Assembly: GCF_004337985.1 (NCBI RefSeq) | Contig: NC_043742.1 | Span: 5,966,983 to 6,030,982 of the forward strand | Length of the DNA stretch: 64,000 nt | Direction: 5' to 3' | DNA from: Pyricularia pennisetigena | Taxonomy: Eukaryota; Ascomycota; Sordariomycetes; Magnaporthales; Pyriculariaceae | Part shown: one piece after another, positions 59,855 through 64,000 of the stretch | Position numbering within the stretch: the stretch's first letter is position 1 | Layout of the letters: the number at the start of each line of letters is the position of its first letter | Translations under genes and position numbers: made by a program | The notes under the pieces: model-generated | Seen by the model: the letters and a program-made list of their open reading frames with translations, nothing else | Database searches by the model: none | Told to the model about the DNA's origin: nothing

Positions 59855-61159
59855 AAAAAAAAAAAAAAAAAAAAGGCCGAGCACCCTCACACGAGGCTCA
59901 TGAAAGCAGTTCGGCATGGTCGTTCGTTCGCCTCGCCGGCCTTCTTTCTGTGCATTTACCGTTGCTTTTCGGGAGCCCCGCCCCAGCCTAGAGGTCAGGT
60001 ACCCGAGGTAGTAGTGGTAATCCTACGTCGTACCGTATAAGCCTGTGGCGGCCAGCCCGCCGACAACACCACCCGAGGCCGAACCACCTACTACCTGCCA
60101 ACGTGGGAAGCTGCAGAGCCCCTGGCGTAATTTCCCCTTGGGCTGGATGTGGTTCATTTACTGTCAGTCTGGCTTGTTCGATCGCGCCAGGCGGTGTGAA
60201 ACATGACGATGAAAAAAGTGCACCAAAATTGGAAGCTCACGTTACTCGTCGGTCCCCTTCCCCACTCCCACCAGTAAGTATGCTGTGGTATGCGATGCGC
60301 TCGGCTTCGTCATCAGGCGGTAGCGCCTGTCATGCATTCCCCCCCAAATCTCTGCCAAAGTAGGGGATTGGTGCTTGTCAATCAGTCAGGCGCGTGCTAT
60401 GCGATTACACCCAGATCGATCCACGTAAGGGTCTTCCTACGGAGCAAAACTGAAAAGCTTCTATTCCTAACTCTAAGGTTTTGTTCAATTCCTAATGCCA
60501 ACCGCAAAAGCCTCCAATGCCCCCACAAACATAAACCGGCTTTGTGGTTGCCATATCATACAAAATATCCGACCCGGGTTTACGACAATTCCTGCCTTTT
60601 CGTGTTTATTTTCTGTCCATTTATTTTTATAAGGTTTTTTTGAGGATCCTCTTTGTGTTCCTGGCAGTCCCTTGCAACCGGGTTCTATGTCTCTTATCTC
60701 TGGACGAAAGAGGGAGAGAAAAAAGAAAAGAACAAGACCTTTTCCCGCCGTGGTGTTTCACATTTGGGTGCATTGCAAGCCCACCCCCTTCCATCGCGAA
60801 CAAGCAAGCAGCCAGCAGCAGCCCGCACCCATGGAAAAATCAGGCTAAGCTTAACGTCGTCCCGCCCAATCAGACGCCTGAAGAGCTATCCATGCACTTG
60901 GAGGCTCCCGTTTACCCCTCGTTATCCAGCCAAGCCCACCCATGTCAGCATGGGATTCCACTGGGACCAATTGGTTGAGCTTTTCGTGGCAGTCATTATG
61001 AGGTCAAAGTCGTCAGCTTGTCCCGTCGCTGACTTGGGGCGTAGTGGATGGATGCATGGTCTATCTTTACTGGTCACAACACATCTCTCTCATCAGGGCA
61101 TGTGCATGAGTTTCTATTAATGGGATTTACCCTTCCTTTGGGAGTCAGGTACAGGTCAG

Positions 61160-61169
<10 letters not shown>

Positions 61170-61199
<30 letters not shown>
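61170..61199. repeat. T30 homopolymer
   Basis: Uninterrupted 30 T on the + strand. Confidence 0.95.
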
Positions 61200-62025
61200 C
61201 GTCCTGGACGTGGGCCTGTCTGGATGGCCGCATGATGCATACCCGCCTCCTCCATTTCTCTTCGCCCTTCGCAGCCTATCCCAACCGGCATGTTCTCTGT
61301 CGCATTTTTGCCCAGTCTAGTGAGAAGGCGATCAAAACGCAAGCGAAGAAGATGATTTGGAGGACAGGGCGGTCTAAGTTTGCGGCCTATCCACCTTTGT
61401 GATGCCGAACCAAGCGCATAGAGGGAAGTTGATGGCAGCGCGTGACGACCACCCGCGAAACCCGGGCGGCTCCTGACGCAGGGCGGCAGGGTGAGATCTA
61501 GATTAGAACCCGGATGCCGTGGGGCAGCAGAAAAAAAAAAGTGAGAGAGAGAGATATTGAATCCGATACGGCCGGTTTTGTTTCTTCCTTCCAATGACCC
61601 CGTAGAAACCAGAAACCACGCAGCCAAGCAGCAATAGGTACATCCGCTTGAAGATGGTGGCTGGGCGTCAGTGGGGGGGGGGGGGTGTCCCACCCTGCTA
61701 GCCTGACGAATATCACGGCACCCAGTGAAGAGGCCAGATTACGCGCATGTTTTGTTTGATGTTTGATGTTGACCATGTCCTCGGATCTACGACAGGTGCA
61801 CATGGTGACGGCGTGACTATTTTGGCTTACATCCTGAGCGGCAAGAAGGAAAGAGAGGGTCAAAAAAGAAAAAAGAAATCGTGGCTGTGCCAAAACCTAG
61901 TTAGTCTACTGGGGTCCTAGTCCATCCAACGTGGTATCCGATCAAAGACTTTTTTTTTTCCTCAACGTCTTTGGCGCCCGTTGTGGACGGCAGAGAACAA
62001 GGAAACAGGAACAACGGAGAAAGAG

Positions 62026-62058
<33 letters not shown>
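62026..62058. repeat. A33 homopolymer
   Basis: Uninterrupted 33 A on the + strand, the longest homopolymer in the window. About 850 bp separate it from the T30 tract, so the two could pair as an inverted repeat. Confidence 0.95.
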
Positions 62059-62062
<4 letters not shown>

Positions 62063-63967
62063 CCATGCAAAAGAAGAGCCTTGCGCTGCTCAGCAGCTTG
62101 CAGGTCTGGTGTAAACTCTGTGATGAACCTTTTAGTTTTCTTTACTTGTCTATCCGTTTCGACATGCCTCGCATTGGCGGCCCGAACGACAAGCGCGTGG
62201 CGCTCGGGGGGCTTGCTCCCTCATGAGAGAGAGAGAAAAAAAAAAAAAAAAAGAGTATGCACGTCAAGGCCCTCACTAGACTAGTTTCTTAACACGAAAG
62301 TTGAACGTGACAGGCGACAAGACAACAGAGTTGGAGCGTAAAAGCTTGGGAAGGGGAAAAATCAGAGTTGTGCATATGCTAGACTAGATCTAATGCAGAT
62401 TCCGCCCCGAAAAGAAGATTGTCAGTTCCTTTTGATCGAACCTTGATAGGAAGAGGCTTCATCTCGTCTGAACAGTTTTAACTTTTTTTTTTTTCTTTGC
62501 ATGCGCGCATAGGGCGACCGTGTTCGCCGGGCTAGGCAGGTGGAAGATAAATGGGACAAGGGAAGAAAAGAACAAGAGACTTCGATGGTCTGACTCCCGT
62601 AACCATCCGTCCGTAGTATTGGGGGTGGAAAAAGGGAGAGGAGAGTGTAAGATGTACGGCTATGTAGTAACAGACAAGAAAGTATGTAGGTTATGTACTT
62701 CGTATTTGTGTGAGCGTGCCGACAACTTTTTTTTTCACGCCAAAAAAAAAGAGGAAAAAAAAAAAAACTTGAAACTTTGGGGTGGGAGGGCTAACCGGCG
62801 AGCTGTTCCTCTGCTGGCCGTCTGTTTCGAGATTGTTGAAACATTGACAGCAGAGGATACGGAGGTTTTGACTGCCTGTCTGCCCCGGAGAATTAAAACC
62901 AACAACAATCAATAAAAAAAAAAATAGAAAAATTAAAATGAAAAAAGGCTATCCTTCTCAGGCTTGGCAAAGCCAATCTTCAGCTCATCTGAGATGGTGG
63001 AAATATATGGAAGACGGGATGGCGGTCGAACTGACAAACGTTGAATCGTAGTTATTCCCACCGGTCTGAGTAAAGAATCCAATAACGGAAGGGAGGTCTG
63101 TGAGGTTATCCACCACCACAACCCGACACTACCACCCCAGTCTTCATTACTACAGTATCAGTAGTATGCACATGGGTGCATCTCATTTCCGCACTTGGGT
63201 TATCGTACGAATGGTAATTGACGACTCTTTGCTCATTGGTGTACCTGAATCTTGCGTGCAGCAAAGCGACGACCGATCGGCGATATGCTCGAGAGAAAAA
63301 AAACAGTGCATGCGACACACGACACCACCCACCCGCAAGACCGACCCTCCTTGCGTCCCTATCTGCTATCTGCGAGCAAGATTGGAAGGAAAGCTGAATG
63401 CCTTGGATGGGACTAGGGGGGGGGGGACTTGACCCTGGAATCTTGCATCCATCAATTGATCTCTGATCTCTACCTGTTCTTGGTGGGTTGCCACATAGGT
63501 GAATACCGTGGAATCGGTGGATAGGCAATGTTTTATGTCACCCAGTCTGCCAGCATCGTCCTTTTGCATAGTAAACTCACATTTTACGTTCTGGTACGGA
63601 TGCCTCAGTGAAAAAGCCGGCTGTCAATCCCCGGCAATCCCCCTTTCCTCACTGGGTACGTTGGCAGCCTTCTTCCATTCTGGGAAACCAAAGAAGAAGA
63701 AAAATCTGTCTCGGTCTCGCCGGCTGACCCGAGCCTTCATAGTGGTATTCGGTTGTCTATGGGAGTCCAGACCACGCGCCGGATAGATGAATAAGTGGTC
63801 AGGTTGTAGGTGGGGGGGTCATTACGCCGGTGCAATTCGCCCGGAGTTGGCAGGTTCCATTCCAGGGCGGCAGTCAGCCTTTTTTTTTTTTTTTTTTTTT
63901 TTTGACTGTTGGTCGCCCGGTATTAGACCCGAGGCCATTTCGAATCGAACAAAGCAAACCACCAAAC

Positions 63968-64000
63968 ATGGCGTCCCAGGGAGAGAGAAAGAGAGAAAAA
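63968..64000 (+). CDS. Possible start of a gene leaving the window
   Basis: The ATG at 63968 sits in a strong start context (CCACCAAACATGGCG, with A at -3 and G at +4) and opens MASQGERKREK to the window edge. A T24 tract lies about 65 bp upstream. Eleven codons cannot identify a protein, and the GA-rich sequence could equally be untranslated. Confidence 0.25.
   Translation, partial: MASQGERKREK

Larger units (their letters stand above)
59855..63967. other. Gene-free right-hand stretch rich in homopolymers
   Basis: No coding gene is supported. It is notable for A20 (59855-59874), T30 (61170-61199), A33 (62026-62058), A17 (62236-62252) and T24 (63880-63903), and for G tracts of 13 (61673-61685) and 11 (63416-63426). 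No transposon protein or terminal repeat was recognised. Confidence 0.5.

Noticed and set aside
61145..61693. 182-codon minus-strand open frame
   Set aside because: Runs through homopolymers (poly-Lys end) and G-runs (poly-Pro); no protein-like composition.
1..64000. Transposons, CRISPR arrays, rRNA, viral relics or a secondary-metabolite cluster
   Set aside because: No transposase, reverse transcriptase, terminal repeats, repeat-spacer pattern, rRNA segment or biosynthetic core enzyme was recognised on either strand.

Overview
The window is nuclear DNA of a filamentous ascomycete. Introns are short (about 60-120 nt, one of 262 nt) with GTRNGT donors and CTRAC-type branch sites. The STE12 homologue carries C-terminal C2H2 zinc fingers, which yeast Ste12 lacks, and long A/T homopolymers sit between genes. 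From protein resemblance, mainly the STE12 homologue, I infer Sordariomycetes and probably Magnaporthales (Pyricularia/Gaeumannomyces relatives). That placement comes from recognition, not from a search.

Layout, left to right: GPI13 (971-4315, +) and cohesin SMC3 (4920-8812, -) converge on a spacer with a short assembly gap. A 3.7 kb divergent region leads to MOT1 (12512-18360, +), which begins with an 11-nt and an 18-nt coding exon. CDC37 (19312-20975, +) follows, then a secreted, probably GPI-anchored PLC-like phosphodiesterase (23430-24575, +). Next come an unrecognised large, charged, mostly disordered protein (25222-28994, -) and the DEAD-box helicase DBP9 (30120-32276, -). After about 5 kb without a gene comes a five-exon plasma-membrane H+-ATPase (37240-40678, +). 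UTP10 (41633-47174, -) and NOC3 (47632-49653, +) are divergent across a 457-bp shared promoter. STE12 (50997-53604, -) is the last confident gene. The final 10 kb, interrupted by a 569-bp gap, holds no gene I can support, apart from a possible start codon at the right edge.

Most genes are housekeeping: GPI-anchor synthesis, chromosome cohesion, TBP dynamics, Hsp90 client loading, ribosome biogenesis (DBP9, UTP10, NOC3) and membrane energisation. STE12 is the MAP-kinase-controlled factor for mating and invasive growth. There is no metabolic cluster, transposon, virus-derived sequence, tRNA or rRNA that I can recognise.

The most unusual signals are in gene structure and leaders. The sense strand of the STE12 upstream region has no ATG for about 1.5 kb, while the opposite strand has many. 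STE12 also has an 84-nt phase-symmetric exon whose omission would fuse its two zinc fingers into one intact finger. Other points are the MOT1 micro-exons with a TATA-linked ATG-free leader, a perfect 11-bp stem-loop at 10691-10721, and a 9-mer (GTACAGTAC or its complement) recurring seven times, only between genes.
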